A DNA stretch of 64,000 nt from Methanolobus sp. (GCF_016278365.1 NZ_JADQBZ010000007.1:124001-188000); one strand, 5' to 3'. Shown: positions 20,080 to 29,702, counted from the first letter of the stretch. Notes: generated by a model not told the origin, from the letters alone. Program-made: numbers and translations.

Positions 20080-20256
20080 TAGTTTCATTTATTTGTATTG
20101 TCTCGGGTTCTAATCAAGGTTCGATTTTAAATCAATACTTCTATAAGCTGCGTTGGTCGATTAGACAGATGTTTCCTGCAAACTCATTTATACAAAACTT
20201 TTATTGATAATCATTGTGTATAGCCTCTCAAAAACATATTCTGTGAAGAACTGAAA

Positions 20257-22467
20257 ATGTGCGCAATTACAGGCTACTTTAACATTGATGACTCTATTGA
20301 ACTGACCTTGAAGTCTCTGGAGAGTATGAAGAACAGAGGACTTGACGGCGTCGGGCTTTGTGGACCCGCGTGGGCAGAATATAGCGGTGACATACACAGT
20401 TTGAACCTTCCTTCGGGCATACAGCAGAACGTGCTTGGTCATCGCCTGCATTCCATGGTCAGTTTTGTACGCCAGCCCATAGTCCATAATGGGAAAATGG
20501 TTGTCAACTGCGAAATATACAACTGGAAAGAACTCGGGGAAAAGTACGGCATTGAAGCTGTAAATGATGCGGACCTGCTCATAAAGTTAATAGAGCTGAA
20601 ACTGAAAGACGAAACAGATAGCTTAAATGATGAAAAGGCTGATGTGCCCGGGGAGATTTCAGAAACTGTTGTCCTTCAAAAACTGGATGAATTGCTGGCC
20701 GAAGTAGCAGGAGTATATGCCTTCGCTTACTGGCTTGGTGATAAGATCTACATAGCCAGGGATATTATGGGAATCAAGCCACTCTGGTATAGTGTAGCTA
20801 ACGGATTCGCTTTTGCTTCCGAGAAAAAGGCCCTCGTTGGTACAGGACGCATAGACATCAAGGAGCTTAACCCACGCGATATCTTTTGTTATGATATACA
20901 GAGCAACTCCACCATTCACTTAAACCGCAAATTCTTCTCTATCCAGCCGGAGCACACAAAACCGATTGAAGAGATCAAAAAAGATTTCCACAGCCTTTTG
21001 GAAAATGCCGTTTCCATACGCTTTCCTGATGAAAGGTTTGGCATATTATTCTCAGGTGGACTGGATTCTACCGTTATAGCATGCCTGTGCAAGATGCTGG
21101 GGAAAGAACCTGGAATTGATTTCACATGCTATACAGCCGGACTGGACGAGGTACAGCTTCCCCTTGATATTGAATACTCACTGAAGATGGCAGAAGAGCT
21201 TGGCCTTGACCTGAAGATTAAGAGGATTGGGCTTGAGCAAGTTGAGGAGTATCTTAAAACTGTCGTTCCGCTTGTTGAAGATACCAATGTTCCGAAGGTA
21301 GGCGTTGCCCTGACAATGTATGTAGCATGTGTGGCTGCCAGAGAGGACGGCATAAGGGCCATGTTCTCAGGCTCCGGCGCTGATGAACTGCTGGCCGGAT
21401 ATGACCGCCATAAACGTTCCACAGATATCAACAGGGACTGCTATGCTGATATACTGAAGATATACGAGAGGAATACCTACAGGGATGACGTGGTCTCGAT
21501 GAACAATAACATCGAGTTGCGTGTACCATATCTGGACAAACGCTTTGTTGATTATTGTCTTAAGATACCTGCCAGCTACAAGATGCATGAGGATCAGAAC
21601 AAGTGGATACTGCGTGAAATAGCCAGGGAGCTTGGTCTCCCGCAGGAGCTGGCCCTGAGAAAAAAACAGGCTGCACAGTATGGCAGCAGGTTTGACAAGG
21701 CAATCGGCAAGCTGGCAAAAAGAGCAGGGTTTAACACAAAGACCGCATACCTGAAACAATTCTATGACCAGCACAACCTTAAGCTGGGTGTGCTTTTCAG
21801 CTCAGGCAAGGACAGTAATTATGCAATGCATATCATGCAGGAGCAGAACTACTCCATAGAGTGCCTTATCACTATTAAGAGCCAGAATCCCGACTCATAT
21901 ATGTTCCACACCCCCAATATCAGCCTGGCCAACCTGCAGGCAGAGGCGATGGGTATCCCACTTATCGAAGAGACCACAAGAGGCGAAAAGGAAACAGAGC
22001 TTAAGGACATGAAGAACGCCATCCTCAGAGCAAAGACTGAGTTCGGGATAGAGGGAGTTGTCACGGGGGCTCTGTATTCGAATTATCAGCGCGAAAGAAT
22101 AGAGAAGGTGTGCGATGAGCTTGGCCTTAAGGTATTCTCACCTCTCTGGCATATCGATCAGGAAAAGGAGATGCACCAGTTACTGGCGATAGGGTTTGAG
22201 TTCATATTCAGCAGCGTCGCAGCCTACGGGCTTGACAAAACCTGGGTCGGACGCAGGATAGAAGAGAAGGACATCGAACGGCTTGTCAGGCTCAACGAGA
22301 AGATTGGTCTCAATGTCGCAGGTGAAGGAGGCGAGTTCGAGAGCTTCGTGCTCGACGGGCCTATGTACCATAAGAAGATAGAGATTCGGGAAATGGAAGT
22401 TTTAGAACTGGATGAGTACACTGCAAAAGTGGTCATCACCAATGCAGCGCTTGTCGATAAAGACTAA
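20257..22467 (+). CDS. Asparagine synthase fused to a Dph6-like (diphthine-ammonia ligase) ATP pyrophosphatase domain
   Basis: The 736-aa protein has three parts. An N-terminal Ntn glutaminase has catalytic Cys2 (MCAITGYF). An AsnB synthetase domain has the PP-loop LFSGGLDSTVIACL near residue 263 and LLAGYDRHKRS. A C-terminal second PP-loop ATPase (from ~508) has LGVLFSSGKDSNYAMHIM, GALYSNYQRERIEKVCDELGL and GEGGEFESFVLDGPMYHKKI, the hallmarks of Dph6, which amidates diphthine on EF-2. The fusion could channel glutamine-derived ammonia to diphthamide formation or to another amidation. In the first domain the usual RGPD is NRGLDGVG. Frame is continuous. Confidence 0.88.
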   Translation: MCAITGYFNIDDSIELTLKSLESMKNRGLDGVGLCGPAWAEYSGDIHSLNLPSGIQQNVLGHRLHSMVSFVRQPIVHNGKMVVNCEIYNWKELGEKYGIEAVNDADLLIKLIELKLKDETDSLNDEKADVPGEISETVVLQKLDELLAEVAGVYAFAYWLGDKIYIARDIMGIKPLWYSVANGFAFASEKKALVGTGRIDIKELNPRDIFCYDIQSNSTIHLNRKFFSIQPEHTKPIEEIKKDFHSLLENAVSIRFPDERFGILFSGGLDSTVIACLCKMLGKEPGIDFTCYTAGLDEVQLPLDIEYSLKMAEELGLDLKIKRIGLEQVEEYLKTVVPLVEDTNVPKVGVALTMYVACVAAREDGIRAMFSGSGADELLAGYDRHKRSTDINRDCYADILKIYERNTYRDDVVSMNNNIELRVPYLDKRFVDYCLKIPASYKMHEDQNKWILREIARELGLPQELALRKKQAAQYGSRFDKAIGKLAKRAGFNTKTAYLKQFYDQHNLKLGVLFSSGKDSNYAMHIMQEQNYSIECLITIKSQNPDSYMFHTPNISLANLQAEAMGIPLIEETTRGEKETELKDMKNAILRAKTEFGIEGVVTGALYSNYQRERIEKVCDELGLKVFSPLWHIDQEKEMHQLLAIGFEFIFSSVAAYGLDKTWVGRRIEEKDIERLVRLNEKIGLNVAGEGGEFESFVLDGPMYHKKIEIREMEVLELDEYTAKVVITNAALVDKD

Positions 22468-22555
22468 ATACTGCCACCAACTACGAAAATATAAATACTG
22501 TTCTCCTTATATTTGTTAATTAGAATTGCGATAGCAGTTATAAGGAGTGGAGTAT

Positions 22556-23785
22556 TTGGAACTTACAATGGTGATACCCAGTTACTGGAGCCGGGATAGT
22601 GCTACAGGCTGGAAAGAAGGGGATGCTGTTTACGACCATCCCATCCCGATAGACCAGGAGGGGACGCTTGGCAGGGCGATCAGAAGCATGAAAGTGCTTG
22701 ATGATAAGGATTTCAAACTAGTGGTACTGGCAGTGGCGACTTCTCCGGATATCGAGAGTGAGGTTGAGGATATTGTAACAACGATCGTTGAGCAGACAGC
22801 ACCTGATGCAGGAATAAAGGCTGCGGTGTTTGGAACCTCACACCTGAAAAACATCCATGAGATATTGGAGAAAGAGAGGAATGCCGCTTACCAGGACCTT
22901 CTGCGGCTTATGGGATATTCCAACGTTCGTAACATGTGCCTTTTTGTACCTCACATCATTGGGGCAGATGCTGCAGTGCTTATCGATGATGATGAAGTGT
23001 TCGAGGACCCTGATTTCATTGGTAAGGTCCGGGAGCATATCGGCCAGGATGTTAACGGCAGGAAGATATACGGACTTGCAGGCTATTATCTGCAGCCGGA
23101 TGGCAATTTCTATGTACCTGCTCCCGAAGATGGATGGGCCTACTACTGGGGCAAGCAGACACAGATGAACAAAGCCTTTAAAGCTGTGATCGCATCCCCG
23201 CCAAGAATAAAGGAAACACCATTTGTATTTGGCGGGAACATGACAATTCACAGGAACCTCTTTACAAAGATACCCTTTGATCCCCATGTCAGAAGGGGAG
23301 AGGATATTGATTATATCATGAACACCATGATGTTCGGTTTCAACTTCTTCCTCGATAATGAATTGCACATCAAGCACCTGCCGCCTGAAAAAAGTCATCC
23401 GCAGTGGATGCGTCTTAGGGAAGATATATACCGTTTTGTTTTTGAAAGAGAAAAACTGAGACACCAGAAGGACATAAAAGGCATGAGGCGCATCTCGGCC
23501 GAGGATTTTGGCGAATACCCCGGCATTTTCCTGAAAGAAGACCTTGACGAGAGAATAAAGAAAGCCAGCATGCTCCTCTCTGGAGAATACCGTCGCAATG
23601 GCGACCTTCAGGGAGGTATTGAAGCTTTGAAGAACATTGAAGTTGCTAAAGAAGAGGCAGTACCTTCATTTGATCCTTTCGAGCATCTTTTAGAACTTCA
23701 GAAGAGCTGGGAGCAGTTAATGAGCTATACGGGTCAGGATATGGTCAGGCAGGAGATGCAAGGAATTTTGGGGAAAAAAAGGTAG
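22556..23785 (+). CDS. Glycosyltransferase-like protein (GT-A fold, DDD motif)
   Basis: The ~409-aa cytoplasmic protein starts MELTMVIPSYWSRDSATGWK if translated from UUG 22556, which has AAGGAG 8 nt upstream; the track's GTG at 22547 overlaps that site. An acidic metal-binding motif sits in AVLIDDDEVFEDPDF and a probable acceptor-region segment is FVFGGNMTIHRNLFTKI...RRGEDIDY, as in inverting GT-A enzymes. The C-terminal ~100 residues are charged and helical. It resembles glycosyltransferases annotated in Methanosarcinales; donor and acceptor are unknown. It follows the AsnB-Dph6 gene by ~90 nt. Confidence 0.7.
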   Translation: MELTMVIPSYWSRDSATGWKEGDAVYDHPIPIDQEGTLGRAIRSMKVLDDKDFKLVVLAVATSPDIESEVEDIVTTIVEQTAPDAGIKAAVFGTSHLKNIHEILEKERNAAYQDLLRLMGYSNVRNMCLFVPHIIGADAAVLIDDDEVFEDPDFIGKVREHIGQDVNGRKIYGLAGYYLQPDGNFYVPAPEDGWAYYWGKQTQMNKAFKAVIASPPRIKETPFVFGGNMTIHRNLFTKIPFDPHVRRGEDIDYIMNTMMFGFNFFLDNELHIKHLPPEKSHPQWMRLREDIYRFVFEREKLRHQKDIKGMRRISAEDFGEYPGIFLKEDLDERIKKASMLLSGEYRRNGDLQGGIEALKNIEVAKEEAVPSFDPFEHLLELQKSWEQLMSYTGQDMVRQEMQGILGKKR

Positions 23786-23820
23786 GTTAGCCAGACTTGC
23801 CAACCTTCCTATGTTCCTGT

Positions 23821-25200
23821 TCATACCCGGAAAAATTCCACGTAGACAAAACCAAGTGTCATCAGCAGGAAAAACAACAGTCCAGCCCAGCTCAGGATCT
23901 TAAGGAATGTTCCCGGACGGTCCTTTGCCGGCACATTGCTGCCGTTCATCACTTTATAGTTTATGTAGGCCAGAACCGGCGAGGTGACAAAGCTGATGAT
24001 GGCAGCAAAGCTTAGCAGTTGCAGCAGGTTATTGACGAAAAATAGCACGATTATGCAGGAAGCGACCACCGACAATACAATTGTAAGCTGGAAGATTTGT
24101 TTAAAGCGCCTGGAAAAACTGTCGTTGAGCAACGTGCAGCTGGCAGCCAGTGAACGCGGATAACCATCAATACAGGTCATGGTAGTGCTAAACATCGTGG
24201 TAAAGGCGGCAGTCAGGATCAAAGGCTTTGACCATGAACCAATATTTGCTGAATACAAATTGACCAGCTGTTGACTGAAACCTATCCCACCGCTTGCAAG
24301 TTCCGCGCCAGACCCATACATAATGAGTTTGCCAAGCCCAACAAAAGCTACGGCCATGAGTACAGCCATTACATATCCCAGATAAAAATCAATCGAGGTT
24401 TCCCTGGTCGTTGCGAAGTGGCCGGTTTCTTCTTTCCGGCTGAACATCCACAGGCTTGACCATGCTGACAGGTCTATCGGTGCCGGCATCCATCCCAGTA
24501 ACATCACTAAGAACGGAAAAGCCATCCATGTCCAGGGACTTGGGCCAACAAAGTCTGGTGATGCAACAGGACCGTGAGAAAATGCCAGGCCCAGCGCTAC
24601 CAGTGTGCTCAGGCCAAGTACCACAACAGCAAGTTTTGCCATCTTATCAAGCATTTTATAATGCCCTACCAAAATAACTGCAGCACATATTAGCAGGATG
24701 CCAACAGTCAGAATGGGAATACTGCTGCCGTCAAATCCATAGCCTGCAAATAAAGTTCCACTGATCATGGCCACACTGGCTGTATTTATTATCCCCGTGA
24801 AGATATTGATACCGAGGAAGATATATACATAGGCGACACCCTGCCGTTTATACCCGGCCAGGAGACTTTCACCTGTAGCAGCTGTATAGCGCTGGCCATA
24901 TAAGAAGAACGGATATTTGAAGAGGTTAGCCAGCAGAATCAAACCAATTAAACTCCACCCGTATTGTGCCCCGGCCTGAGTCGACCAGACAAGATGCGAG
25001 CCGCCAATGGCAGCACAAGCTACCAGAATACCAGGACCTATTGCCTTGAACAGGTTGGTACGGCTGTCAGAACTTGCGAAAAGCTCTGAACTGATCTTTT
25101 TGAACATACTGGCATGACTACTGGGATACTCAGCAGTTACCGGCGTGATAGATCCAATAGCAGGTTGTGCATTGGTCATAGCTATGGGTTGCTTGGTCAT
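23821..25200 (-). CDS. Nramp-family (SLC11-like) transporter lacking canonical metal-binding motifs
   Basis: The 459-aa protein has ~11 transmembrane helices and the overall Nramp layout (AIGPGILVACAAIGGSHLVWSTQAGA in TM1). However, the TM1 DPGN metal-ligand motif appears as AAIGGS, and the TM6 MPH motif as MPAPIDLSAW. Canonical Mn/Fe transporters use those residues to bind metal. This protein therefore probably belongs to a divergent Nramp-related clade with another substrate (Mg2+, or a non-metal). A ~45-residue hydrophilic N-terminus precedes TM1. The neighbouring LrgAB pair is divergent. Confidence 0.8.
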   Translation of the reverse strand: MTKQPIAMTNAQPAIGSITPVTAEYPSSHASMFKKISSELFASSDSRTNLFKAIGPGILVACAAIGGSHLVWSTQAGAQYGWSLIGLILLANLFKYPFFLYGQRYTAATGESLLAGYKRQGVAYVYIFLGINIFTGIINTASVAMISGTLFAGYGFDGSSIPILTVGILLICAAVILVGHYKMLDKMAKLAVVVLGLSTLVALGLAFSHGPVASPDFVGPSPWTWMAFPFLVMLLGWMPAPIDLSAWSSLWMFSRKEETGHFATTRETSIDFYLGYVMAVLMAVAFVGLGKLIMYGSGAELASGGIGFSQQLVNLYSANIGSWSKPLILTAAFTTMFSTTMTCIDGYPRSLAASCTLLNDSFSRRFKQIFQLTIVLSVVASCIIVLFFVNNLLQLLSFAAIISFVTSPVLAYINYKVMNGSNVPAKDRPGTFLKILSWAGLLFFLLMTLGFVYVEFFRV

Positions 25201-25479
25201 GGTTACATCTCAGAATAAATATCAATAAATATCAGGTATCAATTTCAATCACGGGCGATATTAATCTAAAAATATAGATATTATTTGTATTATAAAACGC
25301 TTTCCCGGCAAGTGTTAGATGTAATTATCCGGACAATCCCCGAATTCTTCTGCCATGAAGCCGAAAACCTTAATGCTGCCGAGCAACAGTTGAAGTACTC
25401 ATCTAAGAGTACATGTTTGTATCTGCACGGGATGATCACTGACAATTTTTCAAAATGCACTGAGCTTGCTGACATATCC

Positions 25480-25839
25480 ATGATCAAATATCTTATTCAA
25501 TTCGGTATTATTTTCCTTGCCAGTTTTCTGGGCGAACTCCTCTATACATTCCTGGATATTCCCATACCTGGTAACATACTTGGAATGCTGCTGCTGCTTT
25601 TGTCCCTTCTGACCGGCCTGTTGAAGCTGTCCATGATAGAAGATGTGAGCAACTTCATGCTGAAGCACCTCCCCTTCTTTTTTATACCTGCAGCCGTAGG
25701 ATTGATAACCAGTTTCTCTTTATTGGAAGGAAAATGGACAGTTCTTGTGTTCATAGTCGTTATTTCGACCTTTATCGTGGCAGCGGTTACCGGCATAACG
25801 ACACAGGTGCTGATTAAAAGGAGGAAATCAGATGAATGA
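25480..25839 (+). CDS. CidA/LrgA-family membrane protein
   Basis: About 119 aa from ATG 25480, the usual size of the family. The track ORF begins 65 codons earlier with sequence that does not look like this family. Four transmembrane helices are seen, with LGELLYTFLDIPIPGNILGMLLLLLSLLTG typical of LrgA/CidA (the PIPG.ILGM signature). In bacteria LrgA acts with LrgB as a holin-like or pyruvate/small-acid transport pair. It overlaps the lrgB gene by 8 nt. No strong ribosome-binding site is seen. Confidence 0.85.
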   Translation: MIKYLIQFGIIFLASFLGELLYTFLDIPIPGNILGMLLLLLSLLTGLLKLSMIEDVSNFMLKHLPFFFIPAAVGLITSFSLLEGKWTVLVFIVVISTFIVAAVTGITTQVLIKRRKSDE

Positions 25840-26548
25840 GATAATCTCTTCTCTTGTTACTTTCCTGATAGCTTCCCCGGTGTTTGGCATAGGGATATCT
25901 CTGCTGACTTATTGTGCAGGCAGTCTGCTATACGAAAAGACAGGCTCTCCCTTGCTGAATCCACTGGTTCTGAGTATGCTGGTGATCATTGCCCTTCTTG
26001 TGAGCTTCGATATAAGTTTCGATGACTACAACCGGGGAGGGAGATTCATATCCTTCTTTCTGGGACCTGCCACTGTAATCCTGGCCGTGCCCTTATATAA
26101 TAAGATCAGCCTGCTCAAAGAGAATGCCCTGCCTATACTTGCAGGAATCGTAGCAGGTTCTGCTGCCGGCATTGTGAGCATAATTCTCATGTCCAGGATG
26201 CTCGGGCTGAGTGAGCTGGTGAGCACTTCCCTTATCCCCAAATCTGTCACAACACCTATAGGGATAGAAATCTCCAACCAGCTTGGTGGAATGTCATCAA
26301 TAACAGTGGCAGCCATTGTTTTAACAGGAATAACAGGTGCCCTGCTGGGACCCATGGTCTGCAGGCTTTTCAGGATCAGGAATAAGGTGGCGATAGGAGT
26401 TGCTATTGGCACCTCATCCCATGCTCTTGGTACCACCAAAGCCGTGGAGCTGGGAGAGACCGAAGGGGCGATGAGCGGACTTGCGATAGGCATCGCAGGA
26501 CTGGTGGCAGTGTTTCTGGCTCCGATACTGGCGAATTTACTGATGTGA
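25832..26548 (+). CDS. LrgB-family protein
   Basis: The 238-aa polytopic membrane protein overlaps its LrgA partner by 8 nt. Family hallmarks include SLIPKSVTTPIGIEISNQLGG, TGALLGPMVCR and IGTSSHALGTTKAVELGETEGAMSGLA. In bacteria LrgAB/CidAB pairs act in pyruvate uptake or murein hydrolase control. Archaea have no murein, so an organic-acid transport role is the more plausible inference. Confidence 0.9.
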   Translation: MNEIISSLVTFLIASPVFGIGISLLTYCAGSLLYEKTGSPLLNPLVLSMLVIIALLVSFDISFDDYNRGGRFISFFLGPATVILAVPLYNKISLLKENALPILAGIVAGSAAGIVSIILMSRMLGLSELVSTSLIPKSVTTPIGIEISNQLGGMSSITVAAIVLTGITGALLGPMVCRLFRIRNKVAIGVAIGTSSHALGTTKAVELGETEGAMSGLAIGIAGLVAVFLAPILANLLM

Positions 26549-26644
26549 GAAGAATTGATGCTTTTCATATCTGTTATTGGAATCTAACAGGAATGCTTAT
26601 TTCAGTAATAACCAAACTATGTCCTAATGAACAGGGGAGTTTTC

Positions 26645-26872
26645 ATGATCCATATACAGAAAAGATATCAGGATATTGCTGATGAAATAAAAGAAGAGGA
26701 TATTGACCTTGTAAAGATCAACCTGACGATCACAAGAAAAGTCTGCTGTGGCGGCAGGGATAAGAAAGACTACGACCTGGGCTGGGTCGAGCATCCTAAA
26801 GACATGAAACTGACTACTGTCAGGGAATACACAATTAAGGATCGGGTGCTTGAGGTATGGATAGAACCCTGA
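26645..26872 (+). CDS. Small conserved-looking hypothetical protein with a CCGG motif
   Basis: The 75-aa protein starts at ATG 26645, which has AGGGGAG 5 nt upstream; the track's start is 6 codons earlier and lies before that site. The sequence MIHIQKRYQDIADEIKEEDI...TRKVCCGGRDKKDYDLGWVE is soluble, with one vicinal Cys pair. A 3' segment of short beta-like stretches (KLTTVREYTIKDRVLEVWIEP) ends it. No family recognised. It sits alone between lrgB and a convergent small membrane protein gene. Confidence 0.65.
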   Translation: MIHIQKRYQDIADEIKEEDIDLVKINLTITRKVCCGGRDKKDYDLGWVEHPKDMKLTTVREYTIKDRVLEVWIEP

Positions 26873-26936
26873 TATAGTGAGTCACTGCCTGACAAAAAAA
26901 GAAAGATGTGATGATTGAAGTAGTTTCGTTAAAGGC

Positions 26937-27227
26937 TTATTCTACTTCGATCTCTAATCCGCCTATGAAACCAGCTACTATGTTGTAGATCAATGCGGTA
27001 AGTATGCCAACAACAAGGCCCATTATCCCATAGAATATTGGCAAAGCTACAATAGCTCCAATTCCTAAAGCCAAGCCTGCTATTCCAGAACCTTCCATCA
27101 TGGAGCCCATTCCTATAGATGTGATTGTCAGTATAGCTCCAAATATGAGCCCCATTATTCCGTAAACTGCACCAAAAATCTTTCCTAGTGAGAAAATCCC
27201 GATATTCGTAATGTACTTTGTTGTCAT
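26937..27227 (-). CDS. Small membrane protein of unknown function (paralogue of 30732-31022)
   Basis: The 96-aa protein has about three hydrophobic helices (GKIFGAVYGIMGLIFGAILTI, then LPIFYGIMGLVVGILTALIY) and ends GFIGGLEIEVE. An almost parallel protein lies 3.5 kb away at 30732-31022, also 96 aa, ending GVIGGLELEIE. The YNxxAGxxGGLExE ending recurs in small archaeal and bacterial membrane proteins, but no function is known. A good purine-rich site (AAGAGGTTTT) precedes the start. Confidence 0.7.
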   Translation of the reverse strand: MTTKYITNIGIFSLGKIFGAVYGIMGLIFGAILTITSIGMGSMMEGSGIAGLALGIGAIVALPIFYGIMGLVVGILTALIYNIVAGFIGGLEIEVE

Positions 27228-27428
27228 AACAAAACCTCTTAAAGAGTAAATAAAGTAGCATACATAATATATAAAAAGATATCCAAAGTAATTCCATTTT
27301 TAGACTGTTCATCACATTGAGAAAATGATGCATGATATTGACATGAGCAGAGGAATCAGGAACTCAAAGAGCCTATTCAACAAACAAGATGTTAAAATGT
27401 GGTTCTGTAGAATTCTTCAATCTAATGA

Positions 27429-27461
27429 CATACAACCTTGCAGACTTGCCAAGGTTGTATG
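27429..27461 (-). terminator. 12-bp perfect hairpin downstream of the DUF389 gene
   Basis: CATACAACCTTG and CAAGGTTGTATG pair perfectly over 12 bp with a 9-nt loop, 24 nt past the stop of the DUF389 gene on the minus strand. It most likely ends or stabilises that transcript; there is only a weak T-run after it. Confidence 0.55.
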
Positions 27462-27484
27462 CTATTAACTTATTTAATCTCTTT

Positions 27485-28504
27485 TTACCATTCCTGTGAT
27501 ATAGAAATTATAAATGCCATAAGCATGATAAGTATAATCCAGATAGCTAGTGCATAATTTGTTGTCTTTTTTGCGCCATCTATCTCAGACCACTTGCCAG
27601 GCCTTACGCCCTGTACTGAAAAGGTGATGACGCCCGCAAGGTTCACTGCAATCAGATTAACAAGGAACAGCAGAAGCGACTGAAAAGCTATTATCTGGTG
27701 GCCAGACCCCAGGAGAAGGCCAAATACAACTAGCGGAGGGAGAAGAGCAACGGCAACCATCACTCCTACAATAGCTGCCGAAACGCCAGTGGTGATAGAC
27801 AGCACCCCGGCACCTCCTGCGGCGAGTGCCAGTATCAAGTGACCGTATCCAACGTCAGTTCTGGTGGCTATCTCATTGATGGAAGGATCAACTGGGACAA
27901 GAGAACCCACGATCAGTGAGATGAGAAATGTTATACCTATACCAAAGCCGTTACTTTCCAGCGCCTTCACAGCAAGTTTCAAATCTCCGAGAGCTGCAGA
28001 CAATGAAAGAGCGATGTTTGGCCCGAGCATCGGTGCTATCACCATTGCTCCGATTATTATTGCGGTACTGTTATAAAGCACTCCTATCACTGCTACTATA
28101 GAAGATAGGATAACTAGTGCAATGTAGACCCTTGTGAGTTTCACGTTCTCGATTGCTTCCTCATAAAGTTCCTCACGAGTGACCTGTCCATACTTGGTGT
28201 TTTTTTCAACGTTAACCTCATTCTTCTCATAGTCCTCACTCTTACCATCGGCCTCTTCTGGATGAGGTATGGTGGCATCAATAGCATGGATAATAATCCT
28301 GAAGGAGGACTCTCCTGAAAAACGGTTGCTAAGTTTATCTATGATCTCTTCAATATCCTCTGAAATAGAAAGTATCCTAACAAGGATATTTCCACTCGAA
28401 AGTTGTATGTACCAAACACCAACATGGTTCATTCCCTCAAGTAACTGCTCAACTTCATGTTTTTGATCACCCGGAAGAATCACTTCTAGAAGTCGCGTGG
28501 TCAT
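27485..28504 (-). CDS. DUF389 (TIGR00341-type) membrane protein
   Basis: The 339-aa protein has a soluble N-terminal region (~1-95, MTTRLLEVILPGDQKHEVEQLL...) and then about seven hydrophobic helices. The DUF389 core is clear in LYNSTAIIIGAMVIAPMLGPNIALSLSAALGDL and GVSAAIVGVMVAVALLPPLVVFGLLLG. A charged cytoplasmic linker (EEADGKSEDYEKNEVNVEKN) precedes the first helix. The family is widespread in archaea and bacteria and its function is unknown. Confidence 0.88.
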   Translation of the reverse strand: MTTRLLEVILPGDQKHEVEQLLEGMNHVGVWYIQLSSGNILVRILSISEDIEEIIDKLSNRFSGESSFRIIIHAIDATIPHPEEADGKSEDYEKNEVNVEKNTKYGQVTREELYEEAIENVKLTRVYIALVILSSIVAVIGVLYNSTAIIIGAMVIAPMLGPNIALSLSAALGDLKLAVKALESNGFGIGITFLISLIVGSLVPVDPSINEIATRTDVGYGHLILALAAGGAGVLSITTGVSAAIVGVMVAVALLPPLVVFGLLLGSGHQIIAFQSLLLFLVNLIAVNLAGVITFSVQGVRPGKWSEIDGAKKTTNYALAIWIILIMLMAFIISISQEW

Positions 28505-28647
28505 GATAACCTGTCAGAGAGGATCAATGCAGTACTATTGAAGTTGCGGGAATTTATAGTTATCATGAAGGGAACATTCCATATGGTGATAGATGCTGCA
28601 ACTCAAAAAGCCAAAAATACTATCTATATCAGATGCATCTTACCTTT

Positions 28648-29673
28648 ATGGGTACGCAGATCGGAACCTTACTTACAAAAAACCCTATCACTTACGAAGA
28701 ACTGTCGGGTAAAGTGATTGCCATCGATGCATACAATACCATATACCAGTTCCTGAGTGCCATCAGGCGAAAGGATGGATCCTTACTTACGGATTCTTCC
28801 GGCAATCCAACTTCGCATCTTACCGGCCTCTTTTCAAGAACCAGCAAATTGAGGGACGCTAACATTAAGCCGATTTTCATTTTTGATGGAAAGCCACCGG
28901 AGATGAAGAAAGAAACACTGGAGAAACGCAGGGGGATTAAGGAAACAGCAGCTCTTAACTATGATATTGCCAGAGAGGAAGGCAACCTTGAGGACATGAA
29001 GAAATTCGCACAGGGAACTTCAAGAATTACTCCGCAGATACTTGACGAATCGAAAAAGCTCCTTGAACTCATGGGTATTCCCTGCTTGCAGGCGGAATCT
29101 GAAGCTGAGGCACAGGCGGCATTCATGACCTCCCGGGGAGATGCCGACCTCGTGGGTTCACAGGACTATGATGCGTTCCTTTTCGGAGCAGAGAGTGTCG
29201 TCCGCAATCTGGGAAGCACCGGGAAGAGAAAAATCCCCGGCAGGAATGCCTATGTTGCAAAGACACCGGAGCATATCTCCCTGGCAGGCTCCCTTGAGCA
29301 GCTGGAGATCACCCGTGAACAACTTATCGATATTGCCATTTGCATCGGCACGGATTTCAATGAGGGGATCCATCATGTCGGCGCAAAGACCGCTCTGAAA
29401 CTTATCCTTAAGCACAAGGATATAATCACGATGATCAAAGAAGAGAACAAGGATATACGCACATGCGCTTCAGTTGAAGAGATAAGGGAGTTCTTCCTGA
29501 ACCCTCCGGTAACAAGAGATTATACCCTGAAATGGAAAAAGCCAGAACCAGACGCATTATTTGATTTCCTTGTAAGGGAGCGTGACTTTTCCGAAAAGCA
29601 GGTTTTGAGTAATATCAAGATCTTAGAGGGCAGGGCGAGCGATAATTGCCAGTCTTGTTTAGGCGACTGGTAA
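28648..29673 (+). CDS. fen: Flap endonuclease 1 (FEN-1/XPG family)
   Basis: The structure-specific nuclease removes 5' flaps during Okazaki fragment maturation. The start is ATG 28648 (MGTQIGTLL, the family start; the track adds 5 codons). Metal ligands are visible in AIDAYNTIYQFL, IFIFDGKPPEMKK, AESEAEAQAAF, LVGSQDYDAFLFGA and CIGTDFNEGIHHVG. The PCNA-interacting motif expected at the C-terminus is shortened: the protein ends QSCLGDW instead of a full QxxLxxFF-like box. Confidence 0.95.
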   Translation: MGTQIGTLLTKNPITYEELSGKVIAIDAYNTIYQFLSAIRRKDGSLLTDSSGNPTSHLTGLFSRTSKLRDANIKPIFIFDGKPPEMKKETLEKRRGIKETAALNYDIAREEGNLEDMKKFAQGTSRITPQILDESKKLLELMGIPCLQAESEAEAQAAFMTSRGDADLVGSQDYDAFLFGAESVVRNLGSTGKRKIPGRNAYVAKTPEHISLAGSLEQLEITREQLIDIAICIGTDFNEGIHHVGAKTALKLILKHKDIITMIKEENKDIRTCASVEEIREFFLNPPVTRDYTLKWKKPEPDALFDFLVRERDFSEKQVLSNIKILEGRASDNCQSCLGDW

Positions 29674-29702
29674 ACAATTTATGATGAGGTACAGGAATAT
29701 TT

